Shown here: positions 11,983 through 18,913 of the stretch, one piece after another
Layout of the letters: each line of letters opens with the position of its first letter
Numbering within the stretch: position 1 is the first letter of the stretch
Source: a virus
Length of the DNA stretch: 21,178 nucleotides
Virus record (IMG/VR): IMGVR_UViG_3300023179_000590
Coordinates: 1 to 21,178 of that record
Reading direction: 5' to 3' (one strand)
Program-made: the position numbers and the translations under genes
Notes under the pieces: generated by a model
Databases searched by the model: none
What the model was told of the DNA's origin: nothing
What the model saw: the letters and a program-made list of their open reading frames with translations, nothing else

Positions 11983-13539
11983 CTAAATAGATTGCAAAAA
12001 CTGCTTAAGTGACCCTACTGTTAACTCCAAAGAACCCTTGCTATCCATACCTTCTCCGTCAATAATAGCATTGGCTACTGACAACTTTTGCTGCAGCATC
12101 TCATATTGACGTTCTTCAATAGATCCCTTGGTGAGTATATCTTGAATAACTACGTGCTCCCACTCACTTGAGGCTCGTTGTATACGGCCATTGCGTTGGG
12201 TTGCTAAACCTGCGTTCCAGGGTAGGTCGTAGTTAATAAGTAGGTTAGCCTGAGGGAGATCCACCCCATACCCACCAGCGTCAGAACTGACAATAACACG
12301 GGTAGCAGGATCAGTTTGAAAAGTGACTTTTGCATGTTCTTTTTCCTTTGCATTCATTTGCCCTGTGAATTTCTGAGCCTTAACCGTTACAAACTCTTCA
12401 GCAATAATATCAACCATGTTAACAAAACTAGTAAAGATTACAACTTTGTTTGCTTCGTCTTGTGAAAGAAAGTCTAAGACTATTTCTTTTAATACGTTAA
12501 GCTTAGGTGCTTTTTTAAGCTTATCAAGCATCCCTGCAGCAACTAATTCTCCGGCATACTTTGAACCCTCTATGCCAAAAGGATCAAAGTTATTAGCGTT
12601 ACCGCTTTTTATTACTAACTCTGGGTGATCACACAGTAATCGAAGAACAGTAAGTTTTGACATTATCCTGCCCCGGACTTCATTAGCCTCTGGATCATAA
12701 ACCTTATCCCCAAAGATCTTAAGATTTGGAAAGTCTATAACTACTTGATTTAAATCATCTAAAAGATCTTCACAAATAATATTATAAAGATTTTTCATAT
12801 TTGATTCCATTGGCACAAGGATTGGAGCTGCATGTATTGTCTTTGGAAGGTATGGAGATACGTCTGGATCACTTTGGCGTTTACGCACACAAGCAGTTCC
12901 TAATTTGGTATGCAAAGAATTTAAGTTCTTATACCGCTCAATCCAACCAAAATAATTACGCACAATGTATTTAGCATCAAAAGAGATAAAGTCCCCAAGG
13001 ATAGTTTTATCAACAAATTCCATAATAGAAAACAGTTCCTCTGCCTTGCCGTTTTCTACTGGAGTACCGGTCAAAGCAAATACATAAGGTGCTTTTAATT
13101 TTTTTGCTGTCTTAGACCTCTTTGACTTAAAACTTTTTAAAGCTGTGGCTTCATCTGCAACAATAAAATCTAGCTTCATTTTCTTTATAAGCTCGAAATC
13201 ATTAACTAATTGTTCGTAATTAATTATTATATAATCATAGTCTTTATAGCTAGAGTATTGTTTGATCCGGGCGGAAGGCGTCCCATCAATTACTAAAGAA
13301 CTGGATGTACCCTCGGTAAACTTTTCTATTTGAGAAGCCCACTGATATTTCAAACTAGAAAGGCAAATAACTAGCCCGGGCTTATCTACACGGTTATCTT
13401 CTATTAGCTGCTCTATTGCAGCAATAGTAATTACAGTCTTTCCCAGGCCGAGGTCATATGCAACAAGCATGCGTTCTTGCTTGCACATACGTTCTACAGC
13501 CTCGACCTGGTAGGGGAGGAGTTCACCCTTAAAAGACAT
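11983..13539 (-). CDS. SNF2-family DEAD/DEAH-box helicase
   Basis: The 518-aa product contains both RecA-like halves of an SF2 ATPase of the SNF2 group. The N-terminal half has LLPYQVEAVERM (Q-motif-like, 7-18), motif I DLGLGKT (29-35), motif II DEAT (129-132) and motif III LTGTP (156-160). The C-terminal half has VVIFTSF (366-372), SDAGGYGVDLPQAN (419-432) and motif VI QRNGRIQR (448-455). Length is short for the family, with no extra DNA-binding domain. Such phage enzymes move on dsDNA and remodel protein-DNA complexes or branch-migrate junctions, as T4 UvsW (a different SF2 group) does. It shares one base with the primase gene (TAATG), tying it to the replication block. Confidence 0.9.
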   Translation of the reverse strand: MSFKGELLPYQVEAVERMCKQERMLVAYDLGLGKTVITIAAIEQLIEDNRVDKPGLVICLSSLKYQWASQIEKFTEGTSSSLVIDGTPSARIKQYSSYKDYDYIIINYEQLVNDFELIKKMKLDFIVADEATALKSFKSKRSKTAKKLKAPYVFALTGTPVENGKAEELFSIMEFVDKTILGDFISFDAKYIVRNYFGWIERYKNLNSLHTKLGTACVRKRQSDPDVSPYLPKTIHAAPILVPMESNMKNLYNIICEDLLDDLNQVVIDFPNLKIFGDKVYDPEANEVRGRIMSKLTVLRLLCDHPELVIKSGNANNFDPFGIEGSKYAGELVAAGMLDKLKKAPKLNVLKEIVLDFLSQDEANKVVIFTSFVNMVDIIAEEFVTVKAQKFTGQMNAKEKEHAKVTFQTDPATRVIVSSDAGGYGVDLPQANLLINYDLPWNAGLATQRNGRIQRASSEWEHVVIQDILTKGSIEERQYEMLQQKLSVANAIIDGEGMDSKGSLELTVGSLKQFLQSI

Positions 13540-14519
13540 TACACTCCTAGAATTGCTGCTTTACCTAATACACAATGCTTTGCAGTCTCAACACCACGAT
13601 GTATAAGATCATCGGTCATTTCACCAATGTCCTTACATTCTACACCATCATAGTTAAAAAACTTACATTCCATACCGGTTTTGCGGCAAAGATCTAACAT
13701 ACGTAACGCTGCAATACGCCCGGGCTCATCATTATCAAAAGCAAAGATTAGATCTCTAGTCTCTCGCATAATTTTAAATTGATCTGGACTTACTGCTGTA
13801 CCAAATGTGGCTAGGCCACCTTCGATACCTGCTGAATGCAATCGTACTGCATCCAGAGGACTTTCTACAACAATCATTCTATTGTCATATTCAGTGTTGT
13901 AGCTATTGAATAAGGTTTTGCTTTTTGCAATACCTGTTGGACGATTTTTAAAGTAACGCTCTTTGTATCCTTTTTCTTGCCAACCCATAAGTTCGTTATC
14001 TTCCCAAGTACGAATAGGAAGAATCCAACGACTGTTACCGGTGTCCCAAAGAATTCCGTAATGTTTTACAGACCCCTCCGTTAGTAAACGAGAATCTAAA
14101 GCGTTCTTAGGAAAATTCTTAGAGAATAAAGCTAGACGTGCCTCGCTCATTGGGACTGGTTTTGGCACAGCAATGTAAGAATCTTTAATGTCTTCCATTT
14201 GCTTTATAAGCGTAGAAAGGTCAATACGAGTATTTTGTCGCAGCCACTCTTTAGCACCCTCAATATCAAGACGATCCCAAGAGGTATAAAACTCTTTTTG
14301 TTCCGCTACAAGAGTTAAAAGATTTCCCTTATACCCACAAGAAAAACAATGGTGAACTCCGGTCTCAGTATTAATTGACCACGATGGGTTTTGATCTACC
14401 TTACCGGTACGTAGTTCGTGACCTGGGCATAGAGCAGTAATCTCATCCCCACGCTCACGTTCAATCTCAATATCGAGATTAGCAAGAACTGCTTTTACTT
14501 TGTCCTCTGTAAGAATCAT
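13539..14519 (-). CDS. DnaG-type DNA primase with CHC2 zinc finger and TOPRIM
   Basis: The 326-aa protein has an N-terminal zinc-binding domain with Cys31, His34, Cys58 and Cys61 (CPGH, then CFSCGYKGN), spacing as in the DnaG CHC2 finger. The TOPRIM domain follows with the catalytic Glu219 in IVVESPLDAV and the metal-binding D262-x-D264 in FAFDNDEPG. It should synthesise RNA primers at the phage fork with the DnaB-type helicase. It is about half the length of cellular DnaG and lacks the C-terminal helicase-binding domain, which is usual for phage primases. It overlaps the 73-aa gene by 4 nt (ATGA) and the SNF2 gene by one base. Confidence 0.92.
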   Translation of the reverse strand: MILTEDKVKAVLANLDIEIERERGDEITALCPGHELRTGKVDQNPSWSINTETGVHHCFSCGYKGNLLTLVAEQKEFYTSWDRLDIEGAKEWLRQNTRIDLSTLIKQMEDIKDSYIAVPKPVPMSEARLALFSKNFPKNALDSRLLTEGSVKHYGILWDTGNSRWILPIRTWEDNELMGWQEKGYKERYFKNRPTGIAKSKTLFNSYNTEYDNRMIVVESPLDAVRLHSAGIEGGLATFGTAVSPDQFKIMRETRDLIFAFDNDEPGRIAALRMLDLCRKTGMECKFFNYDGVECKDIGEMTDDLIHRGVETAKHCVLGKAAILGV

Positions 14520-14737
14520 TCCTGCTCACCGTCTAACGCTTTAATTGTTGGGCAAGGGTATTGCGGATAGTTGTTTTCGTCAATGGCACACTCTGAACAG
14601 GTAATGTCGTCGGCAGGCCCATTGATAGGCGTATGGATTCCCCGCACACGCTCTTTGATTTCTTCCTGTGCAGAATCCCATAGCGTACGCTGCCAATTAT
14701 CTAAGCAGCTTTCCCGAGTAAATTTAAACTTCGGCAT
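14516..14737 (-). CDS. 73-aa Cys-motif protein (CxxC...YPCxTI)
   Basis: The protein has a basic and aromatic N-terminal half (MPKFKFTRESCLDNWQRTLW) and a C-terminal motif TCSECAIDENNYPQYPCPTI, with Cys47, Cys50 and Cys62. The same motif appears, with a shorter spacer, in the 57-aa gene at 4235-4408, so the two are probably distant paralogues. Three cysteines suggest metal binding together with another ligand, but no fold is evident. AAGGA lies 5 nt before ATG 14737. It overlaps WhiB-like 2 by 14 nt and the primase by 4 nt. The function is unknown. Confidence 0.72.
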   Translation of the reverse strand: MPKFKFTRESCLDNWQRTLWDSAQEEIKERVRGIHTPINGPADDITCSECAIDENNYPQYPCPTIKALDGEQE

Positions 14738-14981
14738 TTTGTTCCTTTTTTAATTTTGCCCTCAATGTTTCACGTTGCCGTTGCGTAGTTGCTCCCCAGA
14801 TACCTTGTAGGTTTGGTTTGCGAACAGCATAGCGAAGACACTCTACTAAAACTGGGCAGCCGTTGCAAATTTCTTTTGCTGCAGCTATACCTGCACGATC
14901 AGATGGGTGTGGAAAAAACATATCCGGATTTTCTACATACATACAGGCCTGTTGACCTTCAAAATTTGGACCAAAATCCAT
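14724..14981 (-). CDS. WhiB-family transcriptional regulator 2
   Basis: The 85-aa product is a compact WhiB with canonical cysteines: Cys13, Cys39, Cys42 and Cys48 in ICNGCPVLVEC, the FFPHPSD segment at 22-28, the GIWGA turn at 60-64 and a basic C-terminus RQRETLRAKLKK. It should carry a 4Fe-4S cluster and act through the host sigma factor on transcription. AGGAGG stands 5 nt before ATG 14981 and shares two bases with the TAG stop of the upstream micropeptide. It overlaps the 73-aa gene by 14 nt. Unlike WhiB-like 1 its cysteine spacing is normal, so the two copies are not recent duplicates. Confidence 0.92.
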   Translation of the reverse strand: MDFGPNFEGQQACMYVENPDMFFPHPSDRAGIAAAKEICNGCPVLVECLRYAVRKPNLQGIWGATTQRQRETLRAKLKKEQNAEV

Positions 14982-14990
14982 GACTTCCTC

Positions 14991-15059
14991 CTAGTCAGTA
15001 TATTTATTTATAAGCCAAAGTATAACTATTAGTGCTGACAATAATGCTATTGATTTCAT
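14991..15059 (-). CDS. 22-aa hydrophobic micropeptide, coupled to dnaB-like and whiB-like 2
   Basis: In the gap before WhiB-like 2, an ATG at 15059 overlaps the TGA of the helicase gene (ATGA, 4 nt), the same coupling used by many real genes here. The frame runs 22 codons and ends with TAG inside the AGGAGG site of WhiB-like 2. The peptide has one hydrophobic segment, SIALLSALIVILWLI (3-17), between a Lys near the N-terminus and a Lys-Tyr-Thr-Asp tail, suited to a single membrane span. It may be a small membrane protein, or a leader whose translation controls WhiB-like 2. With only 23 codons, coincidence is possible. Confidence 0.5.
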   Translation of the reverse strand: MKSIALLSALIVILWLINKYTD

Positions 15060-16279
15060 GGCGCACCATATTCTTGAAACTTACCGTTTTCCCAATCCCA
15101 AAGTAGTTCTACTTCTACCTTGCCGCAGTTACGACTAGCTTCAATACGAAACAGACGAGAAGAATCATCAAACTCATCTTGCCGTTCAAGAGCTAATATC
15201 ACATCCGCATCTTGAAAGAATGAAGATGAATATCCAATTGACTGGGCGGATACTCGACCTTTTTTCATCTTCCACTCAAGTACCTGAGTAGTGATAACAA
15301 CCGGCTTACGTACTTTCTGTGCAAGCCGTTTTAATGATCGGGTGATATTTGTTAATGCAAGGGCGCTGTTTTGTTCCCCGCTGATCTCATCAGTCATAAG
15401 GTAAACACCGTCTACAAAAACAATATCTGGTTGAAGCTTATCGATCTTTGCTGACAATCCTGAAATAGTACGAGCAGAGACGCTATCAGTTAAGTAAAAG
15501 TTATGCATGGTCTCCATACGAGATAGCATTTTTTGATACCTAACTTCTTCATCAACTTTTAGATCGCCACGAGTTAACCGCGCATAAGAAATGTTTGAGC
15601 GCATTGCATCGTGACGTGCTTTTTGTTCTTGATTACTCATCTCAAAAGACTGAAACATTGGAACAAATCCGTCTTCATGTAAATTGACCGCAGTCTGTAG
15701 TGCAATCACTGACTTACCTGTTTTAGGTGGAGCAATAATTACTACAAGCTGCCCGGGCTGCAAGCCTGCCGTTGCTTGATCAATCAAAGAGAACCCTGTG
15801 GCCATGCCAATCAAACCATTAGGACGAGTTTTTATGTCTAGGTATTCTTGGTATCGACTTGCAGGGTTAGACGTAAGATCTACATCGGTAGACTGGCTAA
15901 TGCCGTCATCAAATAAACCTGCAACACCTTTTCCCATCAACTCTATCGCAATAGTATGATCGCCCGAAGCTATTGCCTCTGCAGCATCCTGAACTATCTC
16001 TATAGTTTTTTGGCGCTTACGGTACTCAACTAACTGATCAAGTAAGTACTCTACAGAATCTTCAACTTGCAGCAATCGATAATTTGGAAAGTTATCTTTT
16101 ACAGTAGTAGCTGTGGGAACTTCGCCATACTTTGAATAGTGCGTACGAATAAACTTCCACACAGATTTGTTTTCATCTACGTAGAACCAATTATCTTCTA
16201 AGCCATACTCCATTATCTTTGAGATATCTCGAGTACGGACTGCACGACTGATTAATCGTAATTCATTATCAGCAGCCAT
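15056..16279 (-). CDS. DnaB-type replicative helicase
   Basis: The 407-aa protein has a divergent helical N-terminal domain (1-120), then a linker and the RecA-fold ATPase: Walker A APPKTGKS (183-190), SFEMSNQEQ with the catalytic Glu213, Walker B DIVFVDG with D290, the glutamine sensor TTQVLEW (Q332), QSIGYSSSFFQDADVILALE (346-365) and RIEASRNCG (378-386). This order fits DnaB/SF4 helicases, which unwind DNA 5' to 3' as hexamers at the fork. It starts at ATG 16279 with GGGAGGG 4 nt before it, sharing a base with the upstream stop. A loader and an initiator are encoded upstream and a primase downstream. Confidence 0.9.
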   Translation of the reverse strand: MAADNELRLISRAVRTRDISKIMEYGLEDNWFYVDENKSVWKFIRTHYSKYGEVPTATTVKDNFPNYRLLQVEDSVEYLLDQLVEYRKRQKTIEIVQDAAEAIASGDHTIAIELMGKGVAGLFDDGISQSTDVDLTSNPASRYQEYLDIKTRPNGLIGMATGFSLIDQATAGLQPGQLVVIIAPPKTGKSVIALQTAVNLHEDGFVPMFQSFEMSNQEQKARHDAMRSNISYARLTRGDLKVDEEVRYQKMLSRMETMHNFYLTDSVSARTISGLSAKIDKLQPDIVFVDGVYLMTDEISGEQNSALALTNITRSLKRLAQKVRKPVVITTQVLEWKMKKGRVSAQSIGYSSSFFQDADVILALERQDEFDDSSRLFRIEASRNCGKVEVELLWDWENGKFQEYGAP

Positions 16280-16686
16280 TAAACCCTCCCAAGGTCATAG
16301 TACCAACTACCATAGCGTAGTGCGTTCTGGGGTATGTCAATTACACACGCCAAGTCACTTCGATATGGCAACTCTGCCACAAGATCTGAAATGACTCCAT
16401 AGGCCTTACCATATCTAAATGGGTTAGTGCCAAGATTATCCAGGTCCTCCATTACTTCGTCCATTTCTTTTTGAGTATAGCCAAAACCGACCAACTCTAA
16501 AATGAAACCGGTATACGAGGAGTAATTCCAGAACCTAGACAACATACCATAGTTGTATGTCACTTCTTCAGTAGTGTGTGGAATAATACCAAAAACTTTT
16601 TTTATTGCCGGAGCTCTATCAATAAAACAATCAATAGTTACTACGGCCCTACGTGGAACTTCGTTACTTAAATCCCCTCCTTGCAT
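16279..16686 (-). CDS. Hypothetical protein between SWIM protein and helicase
   Basis: The 135-aa product starts after a polar N-terminus with a hydrophobic strand RRAVVTIDCFIDRAPAI (12-28) and continues with aromatic-rich sequence containing many Tyr, Phe and Gly (SRFWNYSSYTGF, VGFGYTQKEMDEVMEDL, YGSWYYDLGR). Asp19 and Asp23 in the first strand recall a metal-binding nucleotide fold, but no complete motif follows. GAGG lies 8 nt before ATG 16686; a better purine run lies inside the coding region without a start codon after it. Its place between the helicase loader region and DnaB suggests a replication role, not shown by sequence. Confidence 0.62.
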   Translation of the reverse strand: MQGGDLSNEVPRRAVVTIDCFIDRAPAIKKVFGIIPHTTEEVTYNYGMLSRFWNYSSYTGFILELVGFGYTQKEMDEVMEDLDNLGTNPFRYGKAYGVISDLVAELPYRSDLACVIDIPQNALRYGSWYYDLGRV

Positions 16687-16689
16687 AAT

Positions 16690-16974
16690 CTAAGCCTCTA
16701 TGTATCCATATTTGATTACAAACTCACGAAACTGCTCAGCGGATTCATTTGCTGCAGCACTCTCGTCTTCTGTTGCCCGTGAAGAAACTTTAAGCGGGTA
16801 CACACCACCATTGCGGCGAGCACGTGCAACAACTGTGCGAGTATGAGTACATACTTGCCTATTTTCAAATGAGGTACAGGTGCAGCGAACAGATTCGCTA
16901 CTCAAGTCAATAGAAACTTCATAAACACCTCGCGGTGATAAAAAGAATTGAACTGTACGCCAGTCAGCAGCCAT
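16690..16974 (-). CDS. SWIM-type zinc-finger protein
   Basis: The 94-aa protein contains a SWIM signature, C-x-C-x8-C-x-H, in VRCTCTSFENRQVCTHTRTV (numbered from ATG 16974: Cys31, Cys33, Cys42, His44), preceded by strands (FLSPRGVYEVSIDL), as in known SWIM domains, and followed by a helical tail. SWIM fingers bind DNA or protein and occur with bacterial SNF2 helicases; here an SNF2-type helicase is encoded separately 3 kb downstream. I prefer ATG 16974, with AAGGA 7 nt upstream and a 4-nt gap to the loader gene. ATG 16989 is possible but has its AAGGA only 3 nt away. Its partner is not known. Confidence 0.75.
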   Translation of the reverse strand: MAADWRTVQFFLSPRGVYEVSIDLSSESVRCTCTSFENRQVCTHTRTVVARARRNGGVYPLKVSSRATEDESAAANESAEQFREFVIKYGYIEA

Positions 16975-16978
16975 TGTT

Positions 16979-17671
16979 TTATCCTTCATTTTTCCTTCGA
17001 TCTCCCTCTTCTGATACTATGTTTAGTGGAATAAATGCTTCATGTGCAAAACTTTCCATAGGTTGCCCATAAACCTCACCCCAATTTTTTAATGGAACGT
17101 TCGTTGTAACGATAGTAGGTAATCCTGCATTGTAACGAGACCGAAGAACAGAGTCAAAAGTGTTCTCAGCCCAGCCAGATGCAGTTCTATGTTCCTTACC
17201 CAAATCGTCAAGCACTAGGATACTAATATTATCCAAAGGTTTGGCATCGCCATATATGCTTTCCATAAGTGCAGCATCACTGCCGTCATCTTCTTTCCAA
17301 GCACGTTGTTGAATACGTAGTAGCTTTGGATAGTCTACAAATAGTGCTGGTTTCTTAGCGAATGTTTCAGTCGATCCCCAAAACTCTGGGGCAGACTTCC
17401 GCAATACTTCCTGCAGTACAACACTAGCAAGAGTAGTCTTGCCGTGTCCTGGCATGCCAACTAAAAGTAATCCTAATCCGCACCTAGATGACCCACGAGA
17501 CTTAATAATTTCCCCATTTAAAACCAGATCTATCCAAGTTTGTATGGTAGTTGCGGGGTCATTTTTGTAAGGCCTTAAGTCATCCAAAGTAAGGCCAATA
17601 AAACGTTCTGGAATTCCAGCTTGATTTATCTGGCTCCTCACGGATGGCCTTAATTCTGACAAGCTATACAT
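16979..17671 (-). CDS. DnaC-like AAA+ helicase loader
   Basis: The 230-aa product is an AAA+ ATPase of the DnaC/DnaI type: an N-terminal region (1-60), Walker A GMPGHGKT (72-79), Walker B ILVLDDLGKEH (D155, D156), and sensor I IVTTNVPLKNW (T190, N191). Family members load the DnaB hexamer on ssDNA at the origin. The C-terminal helix after AHEAFIPLNIVSEEGDRR holds the expected arginines. It shares one base with the initiator gene (TAATG) and lies two genes before DnaB, the usual phage order of initiator, loader and helicase. Some IstB-type ATPases look similar, but no transposase is present. Confidence 0.85.
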   Translation of the reverse strand: MYSLSELRPSVRSQINQAGIPERFIGLTLDDLRPYKNDPATTIQTWIDLVLNGEIIKSRGSSRCGLGLLLVGMPGHGKTTLASVVLQEVLRKSAPEFWGSTETFAKKPALFVDYPKLLRIQQRAWKEDDGSDAALMESIYGDAKPLDNISILVLDDLGKEHRTASGWAENTFDSVLRSRYNAGLPTIVTTNVPLKNWGEVYGQPMESFAHEAFIPLNIVSEEGDRRKNEG

Positions 17672-18603
17672 TAGTCCTCCAATAGCTTTAGCATACGAGC
17701 CTGATGTGCTTCAAACTCATCGTCTGTATAGGCAACTTCTTCAGTCCTTGAATGTATTCCATGAACTGTTGGGTAGTAAGAAATAAACCTACGCCAATAA
17801 GGATGACCTATACCGGGATCTTTTGTCAAGCGTGGATCATTAAAGAATGCTCGCATGGCCTTTAGCATTGCTAACCGAGTGACTCCATCACTAACTTGAC
17901 GGTTAATCCAAGTAGCAAGATTCTTGCCGTTAACTTGGCTGGGAACATTAGGCGCAGTATTTCGGGTCAATTCGTAGAACTCACTGACTAAGTCTTCTGT
18001 AGTCCAGAGTTCCTCTGGCCGTTCATTCCTAAGCATGCTAGCTGGGACTGCTTCAAACTTAGTTTTTTTGTACTTAGCTTTTCGAATTTCTTTTTTATCG
18101 CGTAGGTCTAAGGCTCCTATTGCCCCAAACTCTTCTTCTTCAACCCATTTCTTTTTAGCCTTGGGTTCCTGTGGCTCTTCGTCAAGACCTGGCCAACTCA
18201 CTAGAACATACTCCTCTTCATTGTTTACTTCCTCGGGCGGCACGCCCGATACGTTATTAGAACTTACGTTAGTAAGTTCTATTAACGTACTTAAGCTACT
18301 AGTACTATAGCTAATAGCGGTACCGTATTGCAGGTGCCCTGAAAATCCGTCTCCGGTAAACCAGGCCGGGGTGATACTCAATTCGTAAGCCCATTGGCCA
18401 TTTTGATCCTGGAATCGGGTTTCAGTCAGATACCCAGCATTAATTAGTTCCCGCAGCGCTTTTCTTATGGCATCTCGACCCTCTGGAACTAGGGGGTATA
18501 TTTCAGATGCGGACATGGCCCGACCCATGCCAATAAATAGGCCCCAAATGCCCCTAGAACGCAGCGAGAGCCGCGTATCCGTCAAGGGGGTAGAACTTAT
18601 CAT
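17671..18603 (-). CDS. Winged-helix replication initiator / primosome-like protein
   Basis: The 310-aa protein starts with a winged helix-turn-helix (about 15-80): GIWGLFIGMGRAMSASEI, the recognition-like helix GRDAIRKALRELINAGYLTE (42-61) and the wing ending AYELSITP. A long acidic, low-order linker follows (115-160, rich in Glu), then a basic patch KKEIRKAKYKKTK (170-182) and a C-terminal helical domain (195-285) with an aromatic core WRRFISYYP. This layout is found in phage replication initiators and DnaD-like proteins that bind the origin and recruit the loader. The start ATG 18603 has GGAGGG 5 nt upstream. An origin may lie inside this gene, as in lambda O, but I see no clear iteron cluster. 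Confidence 0.75.
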   Translation of the reverse strand: MISSTPLTDTRLSLRSRGIWGLFIGMGRAMSASEIYPLVPEGRDAIRKALRELINAGYLTETRFQDQNGQWAYELSITPAWFTGDGFSGHLQYGTAISYSTSSLSTLIELTNVSSNNVSGVPPEEVNNEEEYVLVSWPGLDEEPQEPKAKKKWVEEEEFGAIGALDLRDKKEIRKAKYKKTKFEAVPASMLRNERPEELWTTEDLVSEFYELTRNTAPNVPSQVNGKNLATWINRQVSDGVTRLAMLKAMRAFFNDPRLTKDPGIGHPYWRRFISYYPTVHGIHSRTEEVAYTDDEFEAHQARMLKLLED

Positions 18604-18621
18604 AATGCCCTCCTAAACGCC

Positions 18622-18900
18622 TTACAGTGGCGGTACACGCCTCGGTAGACGCCTAACTATACGTGGGTCCCTGCTTTCTAGCAAACTAACCACAGAAACA
18701 GATAAAGTTATACCAGCAAAGGCTGATGCCAGAGCCGTAAATATTAACATTCCTGGCTTTGTCGTGTCTGTAAAATATGTGCCTAAAAGGCTAATAAAAA
18801 AGGCTAGCAGGCCCCTATATTTACCAAGATTTATTACTAATTCTTCTACAGCAGTTAATACAAACGCCGTAGCTAATGAAGCTATAACTAAACTAATCAT
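18622..18900 (-). CDS. Small membrane protein, three predicted spans
   Basis: The 92-aa product has three hydrophobic segments at about 2-18, 29-44 and 50-73, separated by short loops with Glu/Lys and Asp/Thr/Lys. The C-terminus is strongly basic (RIVRRLPRRVPP), which by the positive-inside rule would lie in the cytoplasm. It stands 13 nt after the stop of the tail gene and just before the replication block. A holin is conceivable from size, spans and basic tail, but there is no endolysin in the window and no other lysis gene nearby, so I leave it as a membrane protein. GAGGG lies very close to ATG 18900. Confidence 0.65.
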   Translation of the reverse strand: MISLVIASLATAFVLTAVEELVINLGKYRGLLAFFISLLGTYFTDTTKPGMLIFTALASAFAGITLSVSVVSLLESRDPRIVRRLPRRVPPL

Positions 18901-18913
18901 GCCCTCACCCTAT

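Noticed and set aside
18622-18900. Holin
   Set aside because: Size, spans and basic tail fit, but there is no endolysin in the window and the neighbours are tail and replication genes; sequence alone does not separate holins from other small membrane proteins.
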